Under the pieces are notes generated by a model. That model searched no databases. It had not been told where the DNA came from and saw nothing but the letters and a program-made list of their open reading frames with translations. A stretch of 49,888 nucleotides of DNA, from the NCBI GenBank assembly GCA_001563325.1, contig LRSK01000265.1:1-49888 (forward strand). Reading direction: 5' to 3'. Within the stretch, counting starts at the first letter, position 1. Each line of letters begins with the position of its first letter. The translations under genes were made by a program, and so were the position numbers. Shown one piece after another: positions 8,364 to 16,566 of this stretch. This stretch comes from Candidatus Thorarchaeota archaeon SMTZ1-83. Its GTDB lineage: Archaea; Asgardarchaeota; Thorarchaeia; Thorarchaeales; Thorarchaeaceae.

Positions 8364-10151
8364 TTAAGGTGGACTAGGATCCGGAAGCCTGAACTCAACA
8401 GTCACCTCGAGTCCCTGGCGAGGACGACCCGTGACTCTATCAGTCACTATGAGTTCGGCCCCATACTTCTCTGCAAGGCGTCTCACAAGATGTAGCCCGA
8501 CTCCGCCATATCTCCGTTCTGCATGGAGAATAGCCTTCTTTCTAGCAGCGTTCAGACCCGGACCGTCATCAGAGATGCTTAGACTGAAAGTCCTGCTGTT
8601 CCGCTGCCCACGTATCCAGAGCCGCTTCTCCGGTTTGGAATTGTGCTTCACACCATTCTCTAGTAGGTTCCACAGGAGTTGAGATAATGCGCTGTCTGCC
8701 ATGACCTTGACGCGCTGTGGAATGCCACTCATGCTGGGAGTAACGCCATACTGTTTCGAGAGAAGCTCAACTTCCTTTTCCAACACAGGGATGATATTAA
8801 CTGGAGCAACGGGTTCAAGCTTGGACGCCTCTGCCTTTCTTACCTTCGTGATTAGGTCCAAGCATCGGTCAGCACCGTCAAGTATGTAGCGTTTGGCTCT
8901 GAGAATCTCTCCAGGGGTGGAGTAATCCTGAAGAAAACCGCCTCCAGCTATTATAAGCTGCATCTGATTTCCTACATCGTGCATCAGAAGGTCCAGAAGA
9001 AAGCGCACCTCGTCCTCTGCAGACTTCAGATCCGAAACCTCAGTGAATATGGCAAAACTACCTATGTACTTCCCATCCGGATCTCGAATCGGCGCTGCAG
9101 ACACCATGACTGGAATCAGTTCCCCGGATTTGTGAATCAGCTTCGCTTCGTAATGCTCCAGCTCTCCCTCTCTTCTGGCGGCCTTTCTCTCGCGTTGTTT
9201 CTCTTCGGTGAGCCCATGAATGATTTCTCTATTCTCTGTACCGACTAGCTCTCCTTCTTCGTAGCCCAACATCTCGTTCAAAGCCGCGTTGGTGTAAATG
9301 ATTTTCCCATCCACATCATCTATTCCCATTCCGGCGGTCATCGTTTCAACGAGCTGTCGGTATTTCCGTTCAGACTCCTCAAGCATCCGTTCGTGTAGCT
9401 TCTGATCTGTGATGTCTATGAGCTGCGTGATCGACTTCACTCTACCATCGCGCCCCGGCATGGTACTGACATGAACGCGAACATCACGGGGAGTGCCATC
9501 TGCGCGTCTTATCCTGAACTCATATGTGGAAGGCAGTTTCGCTCCCTGCTGCCTCTTCTCATAGCGTTCAGCCACGAAATCTAGACTGTCTGGGTGGACA
9601 TACTGACGAAAATCACTTCCAAGAAGCTCTCTTCTCCCTACTCCGACAATGTCGCATAGCTTGTCGTTCACGTATTCGAAACGATACTTGTCGTCAATAA
9701 TCATTATCCCATTAAAGCTTGAATACTCCACAACATACTCAAGGAGGTCAATCCTCTCCCGAATCTTCTCCTCCACAGTAACCCTTCGAGAGAGATCTAC
9801 TAGGTAGGCCACAAACCCAGACAGCCGCCCATCAGAGATTATCCTGTCTGAGTAGACCTGAGTCGGTACGTGAACATTGTCCTTTCTGACTACTCTAACG
9901 CTAAGAGATGTGGGTCTTGCACCATTCTCTAGACCTTTCAGGCCTCTATGAACCAGCTCTATCTGTTCTTTGGCCACCAAGGTGTCAAGATGCACTCCTT
10001 TCCTGATGTCGGTCTTATCCATGCCGAATAGTTCCAACGCCTTCTCATTGGCATATTCCACAAACAAGTCAAGATTAAAGTCTAGAACGGGAATCAACAT
10101 GGAGTCTGCCACTTCTCTGAAACGATTCCTGTCTATCTCCATGTTAGTCAC
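8364..10151 (-). CDS. Soluble PAS-domain sensor histidine kinase
   Basis: A 595-residue cytoplasmic kinase with no membrane segment. Three PAS domains occupy about residues 5-120, 130-255 and 265-380; the second and third carry PAS/PAC signatures (FEYVNDKLCDIVG, IIYTNAALNEMLG). Next come a phospho-acceptor segment LLMHDVGNQMQLI and an HATPase domain with N-box LWNLLENGVKHN, G1 ISDDGPGL and G2 GVGLHLVRRLAEKYG. The HDVGNQ acceptor resembles kinases common in archaea. No response regulator is adjacent, so it is an orphan. The start is GTG 10151 or ATG 10142. The divergent AOR operon begins about 280 bases away. Confidence 0.93.
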   Translation of the reverse strand: MTNMEIDRNRFREVADSMLIPVLDFNLDLFVEYANEKALELFGMDKTDIRKGVHLDTLVAKEQIELVHRGLKGLENGARPTSLSVRVVRKDNVHVPTQVYSDRIISDGRLSGFVAYLVDLSRRVTVEEKIRERIDLLEYVVEYSSFNGIMIIDDKYRFEYVNDKLCDIVGVGRRELLGSDFRQYVHPDSLDFVAERYEKRQQGAKLPSTYEFRIRRADGTPRDVRVHVSTMPGRDGRVKSITQLIDITDQKLHERMLEESERKYRQLVETMTAGMGIDDVDGKIIYTNAALNEMLGYEEGELVGTENREIIHGLTEEKQRERKAARREGELEHYEAKLIHKSGELIPVMVSAAPIRDPDGKYIGSFAIFTEVSDLKSAEDEVRFLLDLLMHDVGNQMQLIIAGGGFLQDYSTPGEILRAKRYILDGADRCLDLITKVRKAEASKLEPVAPVNIIPVLEKEVELLSKQYGVTPSMSGIPQRVKVMADSALSQLLWNLLENGVKHNSKPEKRLWIRGQRNSRTFSLSISDDGPGLNAARKKAILHAERRYGGVGLHLVRRLAEKYGAELIVTDRVTGRPRQGLEVTVEFRLPDPSPP

Positions 10152-10371
10152 TAATCCCGAAGAGCGACACGGAGTGTCATGCGATTGATAATAGTTCCTA
10201 ATAAGTGTTCATAATATATCTGTCTTGTATTCGACCTTGCTCTCAGGACCACTTCCCTGAGTCTTCGAAACTGCAGTGCTATGATATTGTCATACCTAGT
10301 CATTACCAGAAACTCACCGTCAACGTTTTGCGTGTATAGCGAACCGAGTTCACCTTGGCCAATGGGTACAA

Positions 10372-10379
10372 CTTATAGG
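10372..10379 (+). promoter_or_regulatory. TATA-like box of the first ferredoxin-AOR operon
   Basis: CTTATAGG lies about 60 bases before the TTG at 10434. Transcription would begin near 10402 and include the AAGGAG at 10416-10421. This box therefore argues against the upstream ATG at 10362 as the translation start. Confidence 0.45.
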
Positions 10380-10433
10380 GTCAAGCTGAAACACGATGAG
10401 GGGCCACGAAATAGGAAGGAGAATCCGAGAGGC

Positions 10434-10925
10434 TTGAAGAATATTCTATCCATTAATGCGGGGGTCTGCACTGGCTGCAGGAACTGCGAACTCGCTTGTT
10501 CGGTGGCTCATACGAAATCATTCAATCCAGCTAGATCAATGATACGAATACTGAAAGACGAAGCTCAATGCCTCATTATGCCGATGGTCTGTCTGCAATG
10601 CGATGAGCCGCTATGCAAGGCTGCGTGCCCAACTGAGGCTATCATTGATAACGAGAAAGGGATTCTCTATGTGAATGAGGATGAGTGTATCGGCTGCATG
10701 AACTGTGTCACCGCCTGCATCTACGGAGGTATTGAGATAGACCCTCTGACTATGAGAGCCAGCAAGTGTGACCTCTGTGGGGGCGATCCAGCATGCGTGA
10801 AAGCGTGTGACTACGGGGCAATCAAGATTATCGGAGCAACGACTGAAGGGTTTAGGCAAAGGGGACAGGGCATCCAGATGCTCACACAAGTCTACGACCA
10901 TGAATCACAGGAGGCACAGCAATGA
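10434..10925 (+). CDS. Four-cluster ferredoxin, electron partner of the first AOR
   Basis: A 163-residue polyferredoxin with sixteen Cys in four canonical groups: CTGCRNCELAC, CLQCDEPLCKAACP, CIGCMNCVTAC and CDLCGGDPACVKAC. This HycB/DmsB-like layout binds up to four [4Fe-4S] clusters and passes electrons from an oxidoreductase to a carrier. I chose TTG 10434 because AAGGAG lies upstream, a TATA-like box sits before it, and related proteins begin with MK-ILSIN just before the first cluster. Longer starts exist at ATG 10362 and 10281. Its stop overlaps the AOR start as ATGA, so the two are translationally coupled. Confidence 0.9.
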   Translation: MKNILSINAGVCTGCRNCELACSVAHTKSFNPARSMIRILKDEAQCLIMPMVCLQCDEPLCKAACPTEAIIDNEKGILYVNEDECIGCMNCVTACIYGGIEIDPLTMRASKCDLCGGDPACVKACDYGAIKIIGATTEGFRQRGQGIQMLTQVYDHESQEAQQ

Positions 10926-12856
10926 CGTTTCCGTACAAAGGATACGCAGGCCACTACGCTGACATCGACCTCACGAAGGGGAAAGTCCACAAACGTGAGA
11001 TGGATAAGGAATGGGCTAGGCTCTACCTTGGCGGAACTGGAGTTGCGGCCAAGATTCTATGGGAGAGTACAGGTCCGGATACAGACCCTCTGTCTCCTGA
11101 AAACGTCCTGGTTCTGGGCACGGGGCCTCTGACTGGGGTGATGTTCTCACCCTCTGGCAGGATGATGTTTGCCGCCAAAGGACCACTCACAGGAGTCTGG
11201 GCAGAGTCTCATGCAGGTGGATTCTTCGGCCCTGAAGTCAAGTATGCTGGCTTCGACTTTGTCATATTCCGTGGACGAGCACTCAAGCCGGTCTATCTGC
11301 TGCTGCGGGATGGAGAAGCTGAACTTCTAGACGCATCAGATCTATGGGGTCGCGAAACCAACGTTGTCACGGACATGATGCGAGAGGAGCACAAGGACCC
11401 TGACTTGAAGACTGCAATCATCGGCCCGGCTGCAGAGAATGGTGTGCTCTATTCTTGCATAACGGTTGACATCTATCGCGCAGCTGGACGTGCCGGATTG
11501 GGTACCGTTATGGGCTCCAAGAATGTGAAGGGCATAGCAGCAACAGGGTCTTTGGGTCTTGAGGCACATGATATGGACAAGTACCTAGAGGCGAACGACA
11601 GTGAGATGGAGAAACTCAACGATCCCCTCTGGACTGACTCTTTGGGATCGCTACGGAATTATGGCACGACTGACCTTGTGGCCGTAATAAACGAGATTGG
11701 CAGACTGCCTACAAAGAACCACTGGACCGGCTTCTATGATGATGCTGATGACATTGGCCCAGAAATCATTGCCGAGAACTACAGAGTTGGACAAGAGGCT
11801 TGTCACGGCTGTGCTATCGGTTGTAAGTACATATATCGTGTGAAAGAAGGAAGATTCGCATATGGTCCAGCTGGAGGCCCAGAATACGAGTCTTTGATGG
11901 CATTTGGATCGAACTGTCTGAACAATGACATTGAGTCAATATTCCACATGGGGACCAGGTGTGACCAACTTGGAATGGATACGATATCATGTGGAAAGTC
12001 AATTGGATTCGCCATGGAACTCTGGGAGAAGGGCATCATCACTGAGAAAGACACGGACGGTCTGGACCTCTCATGGGGCAATGTCGATTCGATGGTCGAG
12101 CTCGTTGAGAGGATAGCGAAGAGAGAAGGCTTCGGCAACGTGCTCTCGAAGGGCGTCAGAAAGGCTGCAGAGATAATTGGAGGCGATGCTTGGAGATATG
12201 CGGTGCATGTGAAAGGCCTCGAAGCGTCTGGCCAAGACCCGAGAGCGCACCAATCGGTAGGCCTCACGTACGCCACCAATGTGCGAGGTGCCGACCACCT
12301 AAGGAGTCTTTCAAGCCTTGAGGAACTAGGATACCCAGACATCGTCGAGAAGAGGTTTGGCAAGGAGAAGACCGAAGCCATTCTTGACATAATGTCACCC
12401 AAACACAAGGGAGAAGTTGTCAAGGACATCGAAGACCTATATGCGCTTGTGGATAGCGCAGTGATCTGCAAGTACGGAACAATGTGGCCTCCCGTATTCT
12501 ACTTTGATACCTTCGAGAATGTCATAGCACCACTCACAGGTATGCAGGAATGGTCCAATCTCAAATTCGTCAAACAGGCCGCAGAACGCATTTCCCACTT
12601 GCGGAGAGCATACAACCACAGACTTGGAGTGACTCGAAAGGAGGAGAACCTTCCAATCAGGCTCAAGGAGGAGCCGATGCCGACTGGACCGTCAAAAGGA
12701 GGATTACCAGACATAGATGAGATGCTTGATGAATACTATGACTTTAGGGGTTGTGATAGAGAGACAGGATTCCCCAAGAAGTCGAAACTCGTCGAAGTAG
12801 ATTTGGAATATGTCGCGAAGGACTTAGCCAAGCGCAACATGCTAGCAAAGGAGTAG
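10922..12856 (+). CDS. Aldehyde ferredoxin oxidoreductase, first copy (tungstopterin enzyme)
   Basis: A 644-residue member of the AOR family, which oxidises aldehydes to acids with tungsten-bispyranopterin and reduces ferredoxin. The N-terminal cofactor-binding part is visible (LGGTGVAAKILWE, PLTGVWAESHAGG, AGRAGLGTVMGSKNVKG). The cluster ligands are all present: C294, C297 and C301 in CHGCAIGC, and C516 in VICKYG. The length is normal. It overlaps the upstream ferredoxin by four bases and is followed five bases later by a dihydroorotate dehydrogenase homolog. The aldehyde substrate cannot be inferred. Confidence 0.95.
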   Translation: MTFPYKGYAGHYADIDLTKGKVHKREMDKEWARLYLGGTGVAAKILWESTGPDTDPLSPENVLVLGTGPLTGVMFSPSGRMMFAAKGPLTGVWAESHAGGFFGPEVKYAGFDFVIFRGRALKPVYLLLRDGEAELLDASDLWGRETNVVTDMMREEHKDPDLKTAIIGPAAENGVLYSCITVDIYRAAGRAGLGTVMGSKNVKGIAATGSLGLEAHDMDKYLEANDSEMEKLNDPLWTDSLGSLRNYGTTDLVAVINEIGRLPTKNHWTGFYDDADDIGPEIIAENYRVGQEACHGCAIGCKYIYRVKEGRFAYGPAGGPEYESLMAFGSNCLNNDIESIFHMGTRCDQLGMDTISCGKSIGFAMELWEKGIITEKDTDGLDLSWGNVDSMVELVERIAKREGFGNVLSKGVRKAAEIIGGDAWRYAVHVKGLEASGQDPRAHQSVGLTYATNVRGADHLRSLSSLEELGYPDIVEKRFGKEKTEAILDIMSPKHKGEVVKDIEDLYALVDSAVICKYGTMWPPVFYFDTFENVIAPLTGMQEWSNLKFVKQAAERISHLRRAYNHRLGVTRKEENLPIRLKEEPMPTGPSKGGLPDIDEMLDEYYDFRGCDRETGFPKKSKLVEVDLEYVAKDLAKRNMLAKE

Positions 12857-12861
12857 TTTCG

Positions 12862-13650
12862 ATGGCAGATCTTCGGGTTGAGATAGCGGGGTTGAAGTTT
12901 CGAAACCCCGTCTTCACCGCCGCAGGACCCACCTCTAGAGATGGAATGACTCTGCTAAATGCGGCGGCAGGTGGGGCAGGGGGACTAGTAGCGAAGACCG
13001 TCAGCGTGAAGCCCGCTGAGGTCCCGAAGCCCAATATGGCAGCCATCGGCCGCGGGAGAATTGTTTCAAGACGGGGGATTCTTAACGCAGAGCTCTGGAG
13101 TGAGCTGCCTTTTGAGAGATGGTATGAGAAGGAATATGAAATGGCGCTCGGAACGGGTCTGCCCGTGATAGCCAGTGTGGGCTACACCCCAGAAGAAGTG
13201 GCGACGCTCGCACCGAAGATCCAAGAGAAGGGTGTACATGGCATCGAGTTTAGCACACATTACGTCGGTGGCCACACAGAGATAGCAAAGGCACTCAAGG
13301 AATCAGTAGACATCCCAGTCTTTGCAAAACTGAGCCCAAAGGGCGACGTAGCCAAGGTGGCCAAGTCCCTGGACAGACTAGTTGACGGAATTGTTGCTAT
13401 CAATACGTATGGACCCTGCCTCAGAATAAACATCGAAACTGGTAAGCCAATGCTGGGAAGCGATAAAGGCCAAGGATGGATGAGTGGTTCAGCTCTGAGG
13501 CCCATAGCTTTGCGGTGTGTTGCAGACATAGCTCAGACTGCTAAGACGCCTGTCATCGGTGTTGGAGGTGTCATGAATGGGAAGGACGCAATTGAGTTCT
13601 TCATGGCAGGCGCCTCAGCAGTTGAGGTGTGTAGGGCAGCAATCCTATAA
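12862..13650 (+). CDS. Dihydroorotate/dihydropyrimidine dehydrogenase (PreA-like), ended early by in-frame TAA
   Basis: An FMN TIM-barrel oxidoreductase of the DHODH family, 262 residues before a TAA at 13648-13650. Visible are FRNPVFTAAGPTSRDG at the N-terminus, LVAKTVS, VFAKLSPKGD and the phosphate-binding end VIGVGGVMNGKDAIEFFMAGASAVEVC. The TAA falls where PreA-like proteins carry a short linker into a C-terminal ferredoxin domain, and that domain follows in the same frame (13651-13956). The intact product would be a PreA-like fusion of about 364 residues using ferredoxin-type electron transfer. The TAA is one substitution from a Tyr codon. It belongs to the ferredoxin-AOR operon. PyrD, PreA or another DHODH-like role are all possible. 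Confidence 0.88.
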   Translation: MADLRVEIAGLKFRNPVFTAAGPTSRDGMTLLNAAAGGAGGLVAKTVSVKPAEVPKPNMAAIGRGRIVSRRGILNAELWSELPFERWYEKEYEMALGTGLPVIASVGYTPEEVATLAPKIQEKGVHGIEFSTHYVGGHTEIAKALKESVDIPVFAKLSPKGDVAKVAKSLDRLVDGIVAINTYGPCLRINIETGKPMLGSDKGQGWMSGSALRPIALRCVADIAQTAKTPVIGVGGVMNGKDAIEFFMAGASAVEVCRAAIL

Positions 13651-13956
13651 GGCGATACAGTCTATGGACGCATCGCATCTGAGATCCAAGAATGGCTCGA
13701 CGAACACGGCTATGGTTCAGTTGAGGATGTGAAAGGGATAGCACTTCCACATATTGAGAAGGGAATAGTTCTAGAACCGCCACCCAAGATTGACCTTGAG
13801 CGTTGCACATTATGCGGACTCTGTAAGAAATCATGCGTATACCATGCAATATCAATTGACAAGGCCAAGGGCCTCATCGATATAGACAAAGAAGCATGCG
13901 AGGCATGTGGTATGTGCATCTCAGTCTGTCCGCATGATGCGCTTAGCGTTGACTAG
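13651..13956 (+). CDS. C-terminal linker and 2[4Fe-4S] ferredoxin domain of the PreA-like protein, beyond the TAA
   Basis: The frame of the dehydrogenase stays open after the TAA and encodes a linker (GDTVYGRIASEIQEWLDE) that resembles the same region of PreA proteins. Two canonical clusters follow: CTLCGLCKKSC and CEACGMCISVCP. An internal GTG at 13729 could start a separate 75-residue ferredoxin, but no good ribosome site precedes it and the linker upstream already looks homologous. It is therefore most simply the severed tail of one gene. It could be produced by readthrough, or the stop could be a consensus error. Confidence 0.75.
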   Translation, partial: GDTVYGRIASEIQEWLDEHGYGSVEDVKGIALPHIEKGIVLEPPPKIDLERCTLCGLCKKSCVYHAISIDKAKGLIDIDKEACEACGMCISVCPHDALSVD

Positions 13957-13972
13957 AACTGATTGGATGTTA

Positions 13973-15169
13973 CTAGAGATAGAGCAATTCATCAAGTCCA
14001 GTTGTGAGTAGCTTCGCCTTGCCCTTGGTCACAGCGTAATCATTCTCAATCCTGACTCCGCCAATCTCCTTGAAATACACTCCAGGCTCTATCGCCATTA
14101 CGTTGCCGACTGTAAAATGGTCCTCACGCCGATACATGCTAGGCCCCTCATGCACAGCAAGACCAATACCATGACCTAGACCATGCGTCATACCCTCAGT
14201 GGCGGCTGGGTTCAGACGACGCGATTCATAACCGGCCTCCTTCAGCGTTTCAGCACAGGCGAGATTGACATCGTCAATCTTGGCTCCATCCTTGAGTGCA
14301 TCAACTGAGGAGTCGGCCGCCGCCTTGACGGACTCAAACATATGACGAATCTTCTCACTAACTGAACCCTTGATGAACGTTCGAGTTACATCTGCGACAT
14401 AACGTTCCATCTTCAGCACAGGAAAAACGTCCAAGATTATCGGGACCTCAGCTTTGAGCTCGTCCTCGGGGGCACCAAGATAGTGCCAGTCAAACCCCTT
14501 GTAACCAACAGCCAAGATTGTGTCCTCGGCAGAATGAGCGCCTTGGTCCAGTAGGAAATGCTCAAGTGTTAGCTTGACATCCTTGACGGTCAACGGCTTG
14601 CCCTTGTACATCAACGTCTTCTTCGGACCGATATCTGAGTCCTTCACCATCACAAGGACTCTGGATATTGCGCTAGTCGTTGCGTCACCAGCCTTCTTGA
14701 TCGCTTGGATCTCGCTCTCAGACTTGGTTGCACGCGCATCCATCATGATATCAGAAACGACCTTGACGTCGTAGCCGAGCTTTTGGACTGTATCAAGCAC
14801 CCTTGAAGATGTTTCCTCTGGGATTCCAATTGTATTCCCGGTGAACACATTGCGCAGTATATCATCAAAGATTACATCGAGATTTTCATCAGGTCGTTTG
14901 TTTTCTTTCATCAGTTTGAGATAGACGTCGGTGACGTCATGAGTGGTCTTGATTCGACTCTCCTTTTGCACACGACTGAGTGTGTGGAAACCAGCAGCAA
15001 CAATCGGTTTGTCGTTTATGTTTTGGATGAATGCAATCTCATCATTAGATCTGAATCCTGTAAGCCAGAATAGATCGGCCATTTTGAAGGCACTCCCAGC
15101 AGTGAAGAGTGCGTCAATCCCATACTTCTCCATGAGAGCGTTCAGGTCGTCAAGCACTTGTAGCACCAA
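13973..15169 (-). CDS. M24 family metallopeptidase (Xaa-Pro dipeptidase-like)
   Basis: A 398-residue pita-bread metallopeptidase. The N-terminal creatinase-like domain covers roughly residues 1-140. The C-terminal catalytic domain shows the five metal ligands: Asp in ILDVFP, Asp in DVTRTF, His in GLGHGIGL, Glu in IEPGVY and Glu in RIENDY. The family removes N-terminal residues before proline; dipeptidase and aminopeptidase activity cannot be told apart here. TTG 15169 is the first start, 36 bases after the PfkB gene. The two genes form a minus-strand pair between the AOR modules. Confidence 0.9.
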   Translation of the reverse strand: MVLQVLDDLNALMEKYGIDALFTAGSAFKMADLFWLTGFRSNDEIAFIQNINDKPIVAAGFHTLSRVQKESRIKTTHDVTDVYLKLMKENKRPDENLDVIFDDILRNVFTGNTIGIPEETSSRVLDTVQKLGYDVKVVSDIMMDARATKSESEIQAIKKAGDATTSAISRVLVMVKDSDIGPKKTLMYKGKPLTVKDVKLTLEHFLLDQGAHSAEDTILAVGYKGFDWHYLGAPEDELKAEVPIILDVFPVLKMERYVADVTRTFIKGSVSEKIRHMFESVKAAADSSVDALKDGAKIDDVNLACAETLKEAGYESRRLNPAATEGMTHGLGHGIGLAVHEGPSMYRREDHFTVGNVMAIEPGVYFKEIGGVRIENDYAVTKGKAKLLTTGLDELLYL

Positions 15170-15205
15170 GTTGCTGGAAATAATTGCATTTGAAAAAGCC
15201 TTCCC

Positions 15206-16099
15206 TCAGGCCTGAGAGTATGGCTTCATTCTTCGCAACACCTGTTCCTTGCTGGGAAGATTGTATGGACCAAGGGTTTCTACGTTGAATGATGAGCAAG
15301 CGGCTCCGAAGAGACCCGCGCGCCGTACATCACCGGTCCGCATGTACTCCAACAGGAATCCTATCGTGTAGCTGTCACCACATCCGGTCGAGTCTACCTG
15401 GGCATTAGCAAGTACTAGAGGAATGTCGACCTGAATATTGCGCGTGTATATCGTTGAGCCTCTCTTGTCACGCGTCACAACCACCATTCTAGGCCCTAAG
15501 GCAAGCAGCTCGGTGGCCGCCGAGAGTTCGGACTTGGCTTCCGCTGCAAGCTCGAGTTCGCTGTCGTCGAGCTTCACAACATCCGTCAGACTGATTACCT
15601 CATCACGGTCAGGCCACTCTCTCTCCACGACCTCTTCGCCCTTAACAGCCCTTAGATATCCCTGTGCATCAAGAGAAACCAGACCTCCGCTCGTTCTCGC
15701 AGCCTCAATCATGGAAACGGGTATCTCGTCTGCTGTAAGTGGGCAGAAGTGGTATATGCTAGCCCCAAGGTACTTCGATTCTATGTCATCGATCTTCAGG
15801 GGAGGGGCCCTTGCCTCGAGTCGCTGTGTGCGCACTCCCTTCTCATCATACTCGTTGATAAAACGCGTGGATTTGCGACCTCTGTAATGTAGTCCCTCGA
15901 TATCTAGACCTGATTCTTGAAGAGTCTGAACATATTCCTCCTCGAAGTCAGTTCCTACGCAGCTTATGATTCCAGCCCCGAAGGCTTCAAGGCTCATAGC
16001 CAGCATTGCATAGGCTGTACCACCTCCAAGAGCCTCCCTTGTAGTCTCTGGCGTGATTATGAGATCCCTGCTCAGATGACCAACAACCACAATCTCCAT
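15206..16099 (-). CDS. PfkB/ribokinase family carbohydrate or nucleoside kinase
   Basis: A 297-residue PfkB family kinase. The N-terminal family start is VVGHLSRDLI with GGGTAYA. The catalytic anion-hole motif reads DSTGCGDSYTIGFL, where the common GAGD is GCGD; the catalytic Asp is kept. The family phosphorylates sugars or nucleosides, but the substrate cannot be inferred; neighbouring pyrimidine-type enzymes make a nucleoside kinase conceivable. The ATG at 16099 is the start. A minus-strand AATTATAGG element near 16157-16165 may be its promoter. Downstream lies the M24 peptidase. Confidence 0.88.
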   Translation of the reverse strand: MEIVVVGHLSRDLIITPETTREALGGGTAYAMLAMSLEAFGAGIISCVGTDFEEEYVQTLQESGLDIEGLHYRGRKSTRFINEYDEKGVRTQRLEARAPPLKIDDIESKYLGASIYHFCPLTADEIPVSMIEAARTSGGLVSLDAQGYLRAVKGEEVVEREWPDRDEVISLTDVVKLDDSELELAAEAKSELSAATELLALGPRMVVVTRDKRGSTIYTRNIQVDIPLVLANAQVDSTGCGDSYTIGFLLEYMRTGDVRRAGLFGAACSSFNVETLGPYNLPSKEQVLRRMKPYSQA

Positions 16100-16208
16100 T
16101 TCTGGAACCTCGAGTACTAGCCTACGCAGCAGCGACTGGACGCCTGTCCTTCAGCAATGTCACCTATAATTCCTCTGAATCTTCCTGCCATGTCACACTT
16201 CGGAACGG

Positions 16209-16215
16209 TTAAAAT
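16209..16215 (+). promoter_or_regulatory. TATA-like box of the MoaD-hydantoinase-AOR operon
   Basis: TTAAAAT is centred 30 bases before the TTG at 16242, so the MoaD transcript is probably near-leaderless. No other clear promoter is seen before the downstream genes, which are tightly spaced to 20815. Confidence 0.45.
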
Positions 16216-16241
16216 CCCTAGTAGTAGGTTCGTAGGTTGAG

Positions 16242-16532
16242 TTGACGATTTTGGCAACAGTCACCGTGAAGTTCTTCGCGACAGTTCGCGAGGCAGTCGG
16301 CAAGAGAAGCGCTGAGATGGAGGCTGCGAACATAAGAGAACTGTTGGAGCTTCTAAAGCGGACATATGGGAAACGCTTCACCGATACAGTGATTGACGAG
16401 GAGACTGGTGAGCTAAAAAGGTTCTACCAGTGTATGGTCAATGGAAAGCGCATCGAGCTTCTGGATGGCTACGAAACAGAACTGAACGATGACGACTCAG
16501 TGGCCCTTTTCCCTCCCGTCGGAGGAGGCTAG
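16242..16532 (+). CDS. MoaD/ThiS-family sulfur carrier (molybdopterin/tungstopterin synthase small subunit-like)
   Basis: A 96-residue beta-grasp protein ending in PVGGG, the C-terminal Gly-Gly that is adenylated and thiocarboxylated in MoaD. The N-terminal strand TVTVKFFATVREAVGKRS matches MoaD. The family gives sulfur to the dithiolene of pterin cofactors. It leads an operon that contains a tungstopterin AOR, so a role in tungstopterin synthesis is likely. The start is TTG 16242, with TTG 16251 as an alternative. MoaE and MoeB are not in the window. Confidence 0.9.
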   Translation: MTILATVTVKFFATVREAVGKRSAEMEAANIRELLELLKRTYGKRFTDTVIDEETGELKRFYQCMVNGKRIELLDGYETELNDDDSVALFPPVGGG

Positions 16533-16566
16533 ATGCCAGTTCATTCTCGAGAGAGGTGTGGTGCTG

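Noticed and set aside
15169..15208. PfkB kinase and M24 peptidase are in the same frame, separated only by TGA, in an organism that decodes UGA as Sec.
   Set aside because: Both proteins are complete with normal family ends, and no Sec-type motif surrounds the TGA. A one-in-three frame coincidence explains it.
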